64,000 nt of DNA, taken from NCBI GenBank assembly GCA_037176885.1, contig JAWWNJ010000007.1:372001-436000 (forward strand). Reading direction: 5' to 3'. The position numbers and the translations under genes are program-made. Each line of letters starts with the position of its first letter. The stretch's first letter is position 1. Shown here one piece after another: positions 1-9,450 of this stretch. This DNA is from Favolaschia claudopus (taxonomy: Eukaryota > Basidiomycota > Agaricomycetes > Agaricales > Mycenaceae). The notes beneath the pieces were generated by a model. The model worked only from the letters and a program-made list of their open reading frames with translations, was not told the origin of the DNA and searched no databases.

Positions 1-740
1 CCTCCCAAATTCAAAATTCAATTTTTGAGCGTCCACCAAGCGACGCTGTTGAATAGTCGTCAGGTGCGCTGCTACTCTCACTGTGCTCATCTTCTCACTA
101 ATCCGGAAATTTTTCTTCCCGCTGCGCGGGGGCCCTTCATCAACGCCAAGACCGCCGTATTCAAAATTCGAGATTCCGCCTTCCCGCGAGCGGCCATTTG
201 GATAACCAGGTGCGTACTTCTCCATTTTCTATTGCATTCCCTCTCTAATTCGAGTGCTTCAAGATATTTTCCTTCGCTGCGCGGCCCTCAACCCCAACCC
301 AACCCCTTCAAGGAGTCAACAAGTCCGCGCAGTCAAAGAAAATTTTCTTCGCTGCGCGGCTCACCTTGTACGTCAACTAGCACCTTGTCTCCTTCCGTTC
401 CTGACCAATTCTACAAGTCTACTCGGTTTTTTCTTCCGCTGCGCGGCGCCGTCACCAACATGTCGATCTCTTTCCACACTGATCGGCTCGACTTCTTGCA
501 GTCATTCTGCCTCCAATTTGGTGAGTTTCCCGTCCTTTTGTTCCCTCCCTTTGCGGGCTCTGATTGCGTGAAGGAACAGGGACTTCAAATTCCACGGGTT
601 CCACGCGGAGTTCAAATTTACACGGGTGAGTATGCACTTCAAATTTCCACTACGTACAGAATTCAGGGACTTTGCCCCGGTAGCTAGTAGATGTAGATCT
701 GTAAATCTGGATCTCCGCCGTAGCGTAGCGTACGTACCAG

Positions 741-782
741 GACCCTTGAAACAAGCCGGGAGAAACGGGCTTCTCAAGGGTC
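741..782 (+). terminator. Conserved 3' stem-loop of the R transcript
   Basis: GACCCTTGA at the left pairs with TCAAGGGTC at the right (9 bp), and an inner helix pairs AAGCC with GGCTT around a small loop. AATAAA follows about 40 bases later. Equivalents lie at 30045-30084 and near 59324-59363. A diverged version at 21066-21106 in R2 keeps GGACCCT pairing with AGGGTCC. It is an RNA 3'-end hairpin by position; a role in 3' processing is inference. Confidence 0.55.
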
Positions 783-822
783 TGAAAATCAAAAATTTTC
801 TCCCGGTTGTATGTAAGTAGAA

Positions 823-828
823 AATAAA
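823..828 (+). promoter_or_regulatory. AATAAA poly(A) signal of R3
   Basis: AATAAA lies downstream of the 3' stem-loop. Matching sites follow every R transcript at 10335 (R1), 21153 (R2), 30125 (R3), 39606, 50415 and 59401. The conserved position in diverged units supports a polyadenylated plus-strand transcript. Confidence 0.5.
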
Positions 829-872
829 TCCTTTTGAGACCCGCTCCGAAAAAGTATAAGTTGGAGGCTGGC

Positions 873-889
873 AAGTCGCTTGCGACCTT
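873..889. other. Conserved intergenic inverted repeat between R and GT
   Basis: AAGTCGC and GCGACCTT form an inverted repeat around TT. The unit B version at 10385-10402 is a complete 8-bp stem (AAGGTCGC and GCGACCTT). The element is kept in all seven convergent intergenic regions, where R and GT 3' ends face each other. It may separate the two transcripts or belong to a 3' UTR; function unknown. Confidence 0.4.
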
Positions 890-966
890 GGTCGCGCGGC
901 GAGCTTAGTCGTGCGGTGAGCGTGGAGGTGGCTGGAAATTGCCTTTTTGGGAGATCAAAGCGAATT

Positions 967-2321
967 TTATTCAAGCTGGCTACGACGAAGCAACTCGATG
1001 TCTTCCGCCTTGTAGTCGTCTAAATAAACCACATGCCTCCCAAATCCACTGGTATTCCTGAACTTTCCCCCTGCACATGCAAAATCGTCAGCGTAAATCT
1101 CGCAAGGAATTTCAGAGCAAAACTCACAATCCACCACCCTTAACAATCGTTAACCCCGGCGGCGCCAACAAATGTGTCAACACCCCATAAGACGACTCTC
1201 CCAATAACAAGACATCGCTTCGACTCAACACACGCAAATCATCCAACGCCTGGGTCTGCGGCGAATACAACAGCGTATATTCTTCCGCTTCCAAATTGAG
1301 TAAAGCGATGACCGCGCGGTCCGGCTTCCTCCATTGCGATTGTGATTTCAAGTGGGTTGGAGGAGAAGGCTCGGAGATCGGTGAGGATGCGCGCGATGTC
1401 GGGGAAGTTCATGGAGCCGTAGAAGTCGTGTGTGGAGATGTCGGTGCCGGGCGGAGGCGCGGTGTCGCCCCATCTGATGTGGATGCCGACGGACATTGGG
1501 GCGGGGGGAGGGGTTAGATGAGAAGGAGAGAGAAGGAGGGGGAGAAAGATGATGAGGATGAGGTGTGGGATGAGGCGCGAGCGGACCCAGGGTATGATGC
1601 ATCCGTTGAGGTCTTGTGTGAGCTGACTCAGACGAGATGAATGAATTTATGATTGAGAACGGATGAGAAGAACAACCCACCTCATCGACCTCTGTATCCA
1701 AAATACCCGTACAATCCGCCATTCGAGTTCTGACTTCGTCTAGCCTTGCGATCGCCGAGTCTTCCCCGGCACACCAGCCTCTAACGACAACGTCGCGGTC
1801 TTCATGAGGGATGAAGTCTTGCACGCGGCATGCTTTAGTGACGTTGAGCGTTTGGGGATTCGGCGTTGGCGTTGTAAATCTCGGACTGCGAGTATCGGTG
1901 GTCCCCAGACCTCGTTCCAGCCGAAATGAAGTGACGAATCGAGGACTTGTGATAGCACGATACTTTGCTTGAAGTGTTGCAGTAACTGACTATACTTAGG
2001 GTAAGTGGTTAAATTCAAATTCGAATTTTAAGAACCGAAGCAATGTACGCACCCCCATTCCCTCTCACCAAGCGGGTCCCACTCTTAGATACATTCGGGG
2101 GTGTTTGTTCTTCTGGAACTACGGCCGTCAGCGCCGGCGTACACAGCTGAAGCTGTATCTCCGCGAGTTTCGACTGCACATGCTCAGTCCGCACGCGAAC
2201 GAAAGAAATCCGACGACCGACGAGTGTTGCAAAGACACATAAATAGGCGTAACGCCTCTTGTGTCTCCGCAGCGACGATGTCTTGCCTGCTGCGCTGGTG
2301 GGGGAGGGCGTCGTACAACAT
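967..2321 (-). CDS. GT_A, fucosyltransferase-like type II membrane protein (copy 1, frameshifted)
   Basis: This has the same four-exon layout as the intact copy at 59545-60890. Exon 1 is 2053-2321, exon 2 1681-1989, exon 3 1128-1622 and exon 4 967-1070, with introns of 57-63 nt. In this copy homopolymer changes break the frame: an extra G near 2303, an extra base near 1985, an extra C near 1321, a long G run near 1500, and an extra C at the exon 4 acceptor. The other two copies lack most of these changes, so I infer sequencing error and not true inactivation. It converges on R3, whose AATAAA is about 140 bases away. Confidence 0.8.
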
Positions 2322-2715
2322 GTCGCTGGGAATGCGGCTCAAAAGTCATGAGAGTATATATTGAAGCCGGAGGGATGTATTTAGCACTGGCAGGGATCGT
2401 GTGGCGGAAATAGTCCGGATGGACTGCGTCGAGGATGTGGCCAGAGATGAAGACATGATAGATTGACCTTGACGCCGAAGACATAGGGAGATTGTTCACG
2501 GGGCCGCCGCAGAAGGCAGATTTTGTTGTTTCTCATTCGTCCGCCTTGGGACAAAACTTTCAAGAAGACCGTGACCATGGCTATATTCGGTCTTCGAGGC
2601 AGTAAAAGACCGGGGTCCGGTGTGCGCCCGTGTACAAATCCTCGATATATGGCAGCTGCCAGAATGCTTCCGGATTTTGAAGGTCAAAGTAGAGGGAAAG
2701 CTGTATAGACCGATT
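2322..2715. promoter_or_regulatory. Shared 5' region between divergent GT_A and P_A
   Basis: This is a 394-base gap between the GT start codon (2321) and the first candidate P start (2716). A TATATA element (about 2356-2361, within GAGAGTATATATTGAAG) lies about 35 bases upstream of the GT start codon and is kept in all seven units. On the minus strand several short frames (such as one starting MNNLPMSSAS) are also kept in all units, but they lead into GT in the wrong frame. I take them as 5' UTR or chance. Confidence 0.4.
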
Positions 2716-3884
2716 ATGTCCGAATCTGATGGAGGCCGAGGGTCCGAAACTCCGACACCCTCCTTCCGCTCAACTCTCATGTCGTCCGTCTGCAACCCTC
2801 CAGAGAATCTAATGTCGTCCGTCTCTACGATACTACCCAACCATCGGTCTTCAAACTGCTCTTCTGAATGGCGGATTCCTCAAAAGTCAAGAAAAAGGAA
2901 ATTTCCGACAGGTCTTCTCACGGTGTTGTTTGTTGATTCTCATGCTTCTGCCAGCGCACTTCCCGAGCCTCAGCTCACTCAAAGTGCGTCCACTTGTCCG
3001 CTCTCTCTTTCGTTTTCTCTGCTCACCCTTCTCAGCTTTCCTTCAAGCGCTTCCACCGCCCGACTCGATCTCCTCACTGACTCCTCTATCCTATGCAGCC
3101 GTCGCCGCCGCCGACGATACCTGATAGCTCAGCTACCGCGCGCGCCGTCGGCGCTCGACGCTGCCACTGCGTCAATCGGTCGACGCGCCGCCCCTCGCTT
3201 GAAACGCCGGCACGCGGGCATAGCGACCCTAAACGACGAGGAAAGCCAAGGTATGTCGCCGCTCCCTTCTCCATTTCCGTTTGCTAACTCACCCAAATGA
3301 CGCCCACGCCCGCCGTCTCTCCCACATCCTCTATCCCCGCTCTCTTCCATACCCCTCCGTCCCGCATGCGCACGCTACGTACCTCTAAAATCCCCGCCAA
3401 ACCCTGTACTTCAAATCACACCGCCGCCGCCCTTCACTCCTGCGCCGCTCGCCCCGAATTCGGTCACGAACGAACTACTCAAGCTTCTTTCCCACCGCCG
3501 CCTCGTCCCGACCCCGCCCCTCGCATCCCGCCGCTCAAACTCGCGCCGTACAAGTCCCTTCAGGGCCCAAACGCGCTGCAAGAACGCGCTCGTCTCTCCC
3601 ACGCCCACTCTACCCCCGCTCTCCCGACCCCTTCGACCACGCCAACCCGCGGTACGCGCAAACGTACCGCTCAATTCACAGACCTCCCGTCGGCTCGTTA
3701 CGCGCAAGCGCCCGGGCGCCTAAATCACAAAATCCTCGAATTAGCTTCTGCGCGCGCGGTAGAACTTGGGATAACGTATGTACGTACCGTCTCAGTAGTA
3801 ACCTTTGAATCGAAAAATTTGTTCAAGTTAACATGCTTTTCTGTGCGAATCGAGTCAACGGATCGAGTGAGTTCAAGGGAATGA
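2716..3884 (+). CDS. P_A, Pro/Ser-rich hypothetical protein, exon structure uncertain (copy 1)
   Basis: Two start sites are possible: ATG 2716 (MSESDGGRG) and ATG 2868 (MADSSKVKKKEISD). A frame running past both to a stop at 3300 is open in all three A copies and ends PFPFANSPK. Downstream, overlapping frames are rich in Pro, Ser, Arg and Thr and end near ARYAQAPGRLNHKILEL. Unit C keeps the recognisable pieces IATLDDEKPEG, PFPFANSPK, SVTNEL and QAPGRL, so a protein is likely. An intron with donor GTGCGT near 2992 and acceptor TTCTCAG near 3043 is probable. No domain recognised; low-complexity and probably disordered. Exon joins are not settled, and the coordinates bound the locus only. Confidence 0.4.
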
Positions 3885-4651
3885 AGATTTCTTGCATTGT
3901 AAAATCAAATACGCCAATGGTGCTCTGCAACGAATCGGAACGAGACGGGGACAAAATCACTCACAGGATGATTTGAAGTCCGGTTACGATAAGCGACTAA
4001 GGACACTGTCGAGTGCATTGAACTCAAAATCGATGAAAGAGAAATCAAACGAAGACTCACGGCAGCTTGCACACAGAGTCGGGCGGGAAACTGACGATTC
4101 ATAGGGAATAATCAAGATCAAGTCAGTAAGAATTTAGAAACTATGGAATTGAATCGATTGCGTACCGGCCGTTATTGCGCTAAACGGTTGCAACGCGGAT
4201 GTTGGTGGTCGAGTCTCGAAGAAAATGGTACTGTTGAAAGAGAGGTTAGTGACAGATTTGAATTGAGACTTGAATCGAGATACATACATAGATGAACGGA
4301 CTCGACTGACTTTGAGAAATTCGACCCGATGCTCAGCTCAAGCAACTCGAGGGTGAAGGATCGGTTATACCGATAAAGTGAACCCGAAACAAGAAGTAAG
4401 TTAAACACCGACCTTCAATCGAGCTCGATCTCGATTGATACTTGAACGAGATGAGATGGCGACGGTGTCCGAATTTGAAATTGAATCTGCCCTCGACGCG
4501 ACTAGAACTAAACTTCAAATCAGTAATCGAAAAGAATGTAAAGACGTTAAGGGCAACTCACCTCAACCTGACCTTCACAAACAAGATTGAAGGTTAGGGT
4601 AAGTTCAAAGTCGAGTCAAGGATTGGTTATGTACCTGTTGTGAGAACTCAA

Positions 4652-4669
4652 TTGGAAATGCGCACGCGC
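4652..4669. repeat. Alternating purine-pyrimidine CG tract, E_A
   Basis: A run rich in GC/CG steps sits here (ATGCGCACGCGCGCGATT). Unit B has GACGCGCGCGGGCGCGCG at about 15687 and unit C a perfect (CG)7 at 25279-25292, all at the same place in E. Such runs can adopt Z-DNA; no function is shown. Confidence 0.5.
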
Positions 4670-4920
4670 GCGATTCAAATTAACCCGCCATAGTCACGGC
4701 CTTCAAAAGATTCAATATTGAAGTCAGTGGGTCAGAGTTTCGACTATAAGAACGGAATCAACTTACAATACGAGCATAGTCTCGGCATTATAATGAAAGA
4801 GATTGGGCGCACTTGGGACTTGAATTCAAACGGGCATAGTTTCGGCCTGCATAATGGAAATAATGAAGTCAGCGTAACTTCGAGCGGGAAGGGAAATGTG
4901 AGAATCATTGCGCACCGACA

Positions 4921-4958
4921 TAGTTTCGGTATACAACGGTAGTTTCGGTATACAACGG
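4921..4958. repeat. 19-bp tandem duplication specific to unit A
   Basis: TAGTTTCGGTATACAACGG is repeated head to tail (the second copy shares the first T). It is present at 34215-34252 and 63487-63524 but single in unit C near 25539. It duplicates one of the recurring CATAGTTTCGG phrases of the E region. Confidence 0.85.
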
Positions 4959-6709
4959 TATGGAGTAGTTGACGGTTGAGGGCTGGGATAAGGATTTAGT
5001 TAGTGAAGTAGTAAAGTTGTAAATGAACGGAATTGCGCACCTCAGATCTCAAATTCAACCTCAAACTCGAAGTTCCATTACATCCATGCCTTCAGTCCTT
5101 CAAATGAAACGTTGATCAAGGACATCCTAAATGAATACAGTCAGTAGATTGAGAATACAAGCTGACCTGTAACTCACCCGACGCGCCGAATTGAGCCGAA
5201 TATGCGACGATACTTTCGATATTGAGGTCAGATAGTAATTGAAGCAGCAAAAAAGATCGTACTCACCTTGATGATACTAACCCATGTTCATTGTAATCAA
5301 CCAACATTCGTAACACAAGTCAATCCTGAACGAATTGGTCAATGAACGAAGACAAAGAAGTGAGAAACAAAAAGTCGGCTCACCAGGGATCCCCGAGTCA
5401 GCGCCGAAGTCAATCCAGGTAAGAGTTTTGAAGTGTTAGTTGAATTGAGTGCGTCCCATTGAGGTATAGATTCAATGAGACTACTGAAACAGTCAGAAGT
5501 CGTTGATAATAGCGGGTAATAGAACTTACCTGGACAGCCGAATGTGCATCTAACGAAGCTATTCAAAGGTCAGTCATTCAGAGTTGAAGTCGATACAAGA
5601 AACTCACTTACCTTGCGCACCCAGTCAAAATGTGCATCTCATGCATGCCGGAAACGATACAAACTGGACCAAAAGTCAATAAGGGCTTGAGGTAAGTATT
5701 CAAAGGAATTGAAATCACTCACCTTAGACCTATACAAAGTCATCGGAATCTGACTTGAAGGTTGGCGTTGAAGGGAGTCGTAATATGCCCCTCAGAACCG
5801 AACAGAATAAACAAAAAGAAGCTCAATAGAAGGTTAGCAAGAGATTTGAACGGTCAAAAGCGAGACCTTACTTCGATTCAAGGTTACTATTACTGTAGAA
5901 GAAAAGTTGTTACAACGGTGAACCCGGAGAGAAAGCGAAGTACTGGAGCAAGGTATAGAACCTAGAATTAAAGTAGAATGTTAGTTAGTTGACTGAAAGC
6001 AAGAGTGAAGTCACAAACGACAAGTCATTGACTGGAGAGTCAACGATGAAGTCAAGCACGGGCGAAGCCCGAATAAACCCGAAGCCCGAGTTGAAGGGCG
6101 AAAGCGTCGAAGTTGAAGGAATCGAAAGGGAAATGAAGAGTTTTGAAGGCAAGTGGAATAGAGTTTTGAATGGAAATAAGTTGTATATGATGAGGAAAGA
6201 TGGCGGGAGGGGGGTGGAAAGTGGGGCGGTCAACCCATAATCAAAATCAACGAGATGAGCTCACCTTTTAAGCCCTTCCCCCGGCCCTCCTACGCTAGCC
6301 TGCTCACCAAATCAACCGAGAATCCGTCGGGATCGACAGAGCGTCTTGGGAATTGCGGAGCTCCGAGCCATTCAGTCGGAATGAGCTGAAATGGGAGAAG
6401 TCGCGGCGAACTCGAAAGTATTCATAAGTTGGCAACCAGATCCACGGAAATTCCACGCACGTCAAGCAACATCCGGTGTGACTAATGATGTGACATTCAG
6501 GGTCGTAACGCCGGGGTGGAGGGGGGCATGAGTTCGAAAAAGCAGAGGGTTGAGATAGGGGTGAGTATGCGTTGGAGGCGTGAAGACGAATCGACGAGCT
6601 TCAAGACTTCGGGAGCAGCAAGATTCAGTCGCTTGAAGAAGATTTTGGATGTCAAGAACCGGAGATGTCAGCATGATGCCCCATGGAAGCGAGGTGTTTT
6701 GCAACACAC

Positions 6710-7140
6710 CTGAATTCATCCGGTCTCAACTCCGCTCCAAATTGCTCCGATCGCTCCAGAACATTCTCCGACGTCGCGGGTAGTCATTCGTTACAAGCCC
6801 TGCATTTCCTGAGTCATGCTCCGTGGGGTGTAGGCCGTGTAGACGGTGATTTTCGAAAATGTGCGCAATTGCCTGTTTTGCCGTTTTGCGGGGGTTCCTG
6901 AGCAAAGTAAGGTCAGATACAGACAGTCTGGAGGCAGAAGTATGTAGAGGTACACACCTGAGCTGTGAGGGCAGCGAAATCCTGCGCGCGCAGATGTCGA
7001 TGGTGGTGGTAAAAGCCAATGTTCGGAATTTCCTATTCGAGTGAGAATATTGTTGATCTGATCGCAGCGGCCAACACCGCCACGTTTTTCCTCGTCTCTT
7101 CCTCCTCTGGCCCCGCCCAACGCTGGGTCAACGCGGCATG
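6710..7140 (-). CDS. Gene 3 of unit A, 5' exons, uncharacterised
   Basis: Exon 1 ends at 6958, its intron is 6898-6957 (GTGTGT to CTCAG, 60 nt), and exon 2 is 6710-6897 (188 nt). Exon 1 encodes NRKFRTLAFTTTID, which unit B keeps as NRKFRTLLFTTTID. Exon 2 shares DSG, NDY and FWSD at matching spacing with unit B, and the B exon is exactly 3 nt longer (191). A third exon from 6631 downwards may begin RLNLAAPEVLKLV. No ATG is in frame upstream, and stops appear at the exon 2-3 join in every phase. The gene is therefore either decayed or my splice model is incomplete. Family not recognised. Confidence 0.35.
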
Positions 7141-7690
7141 GGCGGCCTGGCTCACGGTAAGGACAGGCCGGCTTTCTGGGGCCTTTCCTGGCCTTTCGCT
7201 GGCAGAATATCCCCTTGGGCTTGATAAAAATCTTGACTCGGTTCACAACGACATCTGGGTCCTACTTCGTCGATTTCTTGGGGTTACTTTGAAATCCAGC
7301 GCGATCTGTCGGCTCGAATAGATCAGAGCTCGGTTTTTCAACGAAATTGTCGCTCTCTTCTGCCTGCTGGCTCTTCTCGCCGAGTTCTGGGGTGTAAACA
7401 AATTAATGGCTATTATCTCAGTTTTGCAATCTACAACGTTTTCTTGCAACTTTCCCTACTGGCCCATACAGGCCATACCGCAAATCATTCGAAGCTGTCA
7501 AGCCCTATTACTAGGGTCACCGGTAGCGGGCAGATCGCCGCATCAACCGTAATTTTGTTGGTTGAGCTTTTGATGAAGTCACGGAAAATGTACGTGGGGT
7601 TGATCCATTACGACCCCATTCCCTCTTCTTTCCTTACCCTCACCATCCCCCCACTTCACCCACCTTTCCCCCCACTTACTTCCCATGCTC
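7046..7690. promoter_or_regulatory. Intergenic region between E_A and R1
   Basis: Divergent promoter region by position. It lacks the block ending TTGCGACGGAG that B (about 19070-19106) and C (about 27960-28000) share upstream of R, so unit A has a different upstream sequence from about 7290 to 7690. Open frames here are short, and no protein is recognised. Confidence 0.3.
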
Positions 7691-7794
7691 CTCCATCCAT
7701 TCAAAGTCGAATCAACGTATGTGAAGTCTGTTCTTCTCTGTACCAAAGATGCTGTTTCTAACGCTCTTTTCAGCCCTTTTTCTCCAGGATTTTT

Positions 7795-8414
7795 GGCCGC
7801 CGGCAGGCAAACCCCGCCCCCGACGTGTAAAGCAGCGTCCCCGCCCGTCATTCATCACCTCCGTTGTCGTTCGGCGCCGCGGAGCGGCGCTATCCTTTCT
7901 CTCCAGGTAAGTATTTGAGTACTCCATTTTCCCTCAATCTGACACGACATTTTCAGAGTTTTTGGCCGCCGGCAGGCTAATACTGCCCCCGACGCGTACA
8001 GCAGCGGATTCCGCGCGCACCCATCAAATCTTTGGTTGTTGCCGTCGTCACCGCCGCGCAGCGCAGCGGCGCTATCGCGTCGACACGACGTATCACCATC
8101 CCGCAAGCGGGACTTCAAGTGAATTATTTGTTCCTTGCCTTTTTCACTCATTTTGACGCGTTTTTTCGAGGGTTTTGGCTGCCGGCAGGCAAAAGCTCGC
8201 CCCCGACGCATATAGCAGCGGGTTTGGCACCCACCCAACAAGTCCTCTGCTGTTGCCGTTGTCACCCGCCCGCGCCGCGCAGCGGCGCGCATAGCTTTGA
8301 CACGACCTATCGACGTCCCGCGAGCGGGACTTCAGCTGAGGGTACTTACCTTTCCTTTACTTTTTTCATGCTTTTTCACGCGTTTTTTTTCAGACGTTTT
8401 GGCTGCCGGCAGGC
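7795..8414 (+). repeat. R1 tandem intron-exon modules (4 copies, 169-224 bp apart)
   Basis: Each module runs from a roughly 52-nt intron into an exon that opens with GGCYGCCGGCAGGC. A CCCCCGACGCRTA-like block and a spacer follow, then a GC palindrome such as GCGCCGCGCAGCGGCGC, and a GAC-ACGAC-TAT-rich end. Module starts are 7795, 7964, 8177 and 8401. R2 has three (19415, 19622, 19833) and R3 three (28305, 28531, 28748). Confidence 0.85.
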
Positions 8415-8501
8415 AAATACCCGCCCCCGAAGCATCAAGTAGCGGGTTCTCCAGCTGTTCTCCAAGACTTTCGTCAAACTTTCGTTGTTGTTGCCGCAGC
8501 T

Positions 8502-8518
8502 GCGCCGCGCAGCGGCGC
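8502..8518. other. GNA-triloop palindrome, type example
   Basis: GCGCCGC and GCGGCGC pair perfectly (7 bp) around GCA. Others with the same stem are at 7874-7890 (loop GGA), 8272-8288 (loop GCA) and 28625-28641 (loop GAA). The core GCGNAGC is the known very stable DNA mini-hairpin sequence. One occurs in nearly every R module. Confidence 0.8.
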
Positions 8519-8712
8519 TATACCCTTTGACTAGACGTATCGCCGCCCGGCGAGTCGTTGTTTTGGTGAGCTTGATTTCCTGTGACTTACGATTTCTTCT
8601 CTTACTCTTTTTACCAGAATTTTGCAACTTACGGAAGTTTTTCTTGACGTCGGTTAGTTTGGGTGAGGTAAGTATTCCCTTCTTTTGTTTCAAGTCTTTA
8701 CCCCAAGCCGTC

Positions 8713-9180
8713 GCAGGACCCCTGACTATACCCTGGGAGCCTAGCCCACTTTCCGGACAAAAATCGCAAATTTTGGCCCAAAACCTAGGTCCCAACCGGA
8801 CAAAATATCACTCTGGCTGCGGGGGTAGCTAGGTCCTTGGTCCGGACAAAAGTGCTGGGGCTGAGGCACAAAATTTGAAATTGTGTATGGATATCTTGGT
8901 CTAGCGGTATGAGCTTCGGATAGTAGTGTTGTGCGGGTTCGAGTCTGGCTTTTGCCTCTTATTTTGCGTCTTTTTAAAATCACGCAATTTAGCTAAAGCT
9001 GTAACCATACAAATACAATCATCAATTTTTGCCGAGTATTTGAAAATCGTCTCCCAATCGTCTCCTCTCTTTTTTGTCCGGACAAAAATCCCAACTTTCG
9101 CCCAAAATTTGTCCGGACAAAAATTGGCCAATCGGGCTCCGGCGGGACCTAGCCTCCAAAGGCATTATCAGGGGTCCTGC
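8713..9180. mobile_element. 468-bp TIR element (MITE-like) inserted in R1, copy 1
   Basis: The ends are perfect 13-bp inverted repeats: GCAGGACCCCTGA at the left and its complement at 9168-9180. CGTC at 8709-8712 and again at 9181-9184 is a likely 4-bp target duplication. Unit B lacks the insert, reading CATGTCGCCG at the same place. Inside, CCGGACAAA recurs at least five times, some inside a GTCCGGAC palindrome, and a tRNA-like segment is present. No coding capacity. The superfamily cannot be assigned from a 4-bp duplication alone. Confidence 0.8.
8890..8961 (+). other. tRNA-like segment with Pol III A and B boxes, inside the TIR element
   Basis: TGGTCTAGCGG (8897-8907) fits the Pol III A box and GGTTCGAGTCT (8936-8946) the B box, at normal tRNA spacing. 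A T-stem with 4 of 5 pairs can be drawn. The acceptor stem pairs poorly, so this is not a working tRNA; it resembles the tRNA-derived head of a SINE. Confidence 0.55.
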
Positions 9181-9348
9181 CGTCGCCATGTCACGCGTGT
9201 CGGGTTACTTGACGTATCGACATCCCGCGGGCGAGGTGTTCCTCACATAAAGTGAGCGACTTCTCATCTCATCCTTTGGTTCAACTCTCATTCAACTCAG
9301 TGTTGCTGTCGCCGCAAAGTCGACCTCGACTTCAAACCTCGATATTTT

Positions 9349-9368
9349 GACGTCCGCCAAGCGACGTC
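9349..9368 (+). other. H1 hairpin of R1
   Basis: GACGTC, loop CGCCAAGC, GACGTC. R3 has the same stem with loop CGCCGAGC at 29176-29195. H1 pairs are G-C, A-T, C-G, G-C, T-A and C-G from outside inwards; compare H2, where the two outer pairs are exchanged. Confidence 0.6.
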
Positions 9369-9450
9369 TCCTTCCCATTGTGCGTACGTTTTCGCACTCA
9401 TTCCTCTATGCATTTGTACTCACTTACACCACCAGAATTCAAAAAATTTT

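Larger units (their letters stand above)
1..830 (+). ncRNA. R3 spliced transcript, 3' part (copy 1; 5' part lies outside the window)
   Basis: This holds the last part of the C-to-A R transcript. Seen here are the AGCGTC/GACGCT hairpin near 28-47, four CGCTGCGCGG-type boxes (about 117-447) that follow T-rich stretches, and the sequence TTCCCGCGAGCGG near 183. There are also intron-like segments starting GTGCGTAC (about 210) and GTGAGT (about 520). The 3' end has a 9-bp stem-loop at 741-782 and AATAAA at 823-828. Open frames of up to 220 codons cross it, but they shift between copies because of indels. I infer a structured non-coding transcript or a decayed gene, and no protein family was recognised. 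Confidence 0.5.
3890..7045 (-). other. E_A, intron-rich minus-strand transcript with gene 3 at its 5' end (copy 1)
   Basis: On the minus strand there are repeated donors (GTGAGT, GTAAGT, GTGCGC), CTGAC branch sites and YAG acceptors. On the plus strand they appear as ACTCAC/GCGCAC and GTCAG. Examples are donors ending near 4560, 5037, 5268, 5607 and 5722. A short phrase, CATAGTYTCGGY, recurs at about 4688, 4776, 4846 and 4918. No long frame is kept in the 3' two thirds. The 5' third (6250-7045) has exon-sized blocks shared with unit B. I infer one long spliced transcript reading from about 7045 to 3900, probably largely non-coding or decayed. It converges on P_A. Confidence 0.45.

Noticed and set aside
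25..687. A 220-codon plus-strand protein at the window start
   Set aside because: It depends on an extra G and an extra C in copy 1; copies 2 and 3 read a different frame, and intron-like segments lie within it.
2128..2499. Upstream minus-strand frame MNNLPMSS as the GT N terminus
   Set aside because: It is kept in all units but enters the GT exon in a different frame from the membrane anchor, and an in-frame stop precedes the anchor frame.
2620..3300. Single-exon 226-codon gene as the real P_A
   Set aside because: The frame is open in all A copies, but units B and C do not keep it, and it overlaps sites that look like intron ends. It is kept only as an alternative.
7690..8620. CRISPR-like array (short repeats with spacers)
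   Set aside because: The repeats are about 210-225 bp apart with splice signals and no constant spacer size; the DNA is eukaryotic and no cas genes are present.
8890..8961. Functional tRNA gene
   Set aside because: A and B boxes fit, but the acceptor stem has at most three pairs, so a mature tRNA would not fold.
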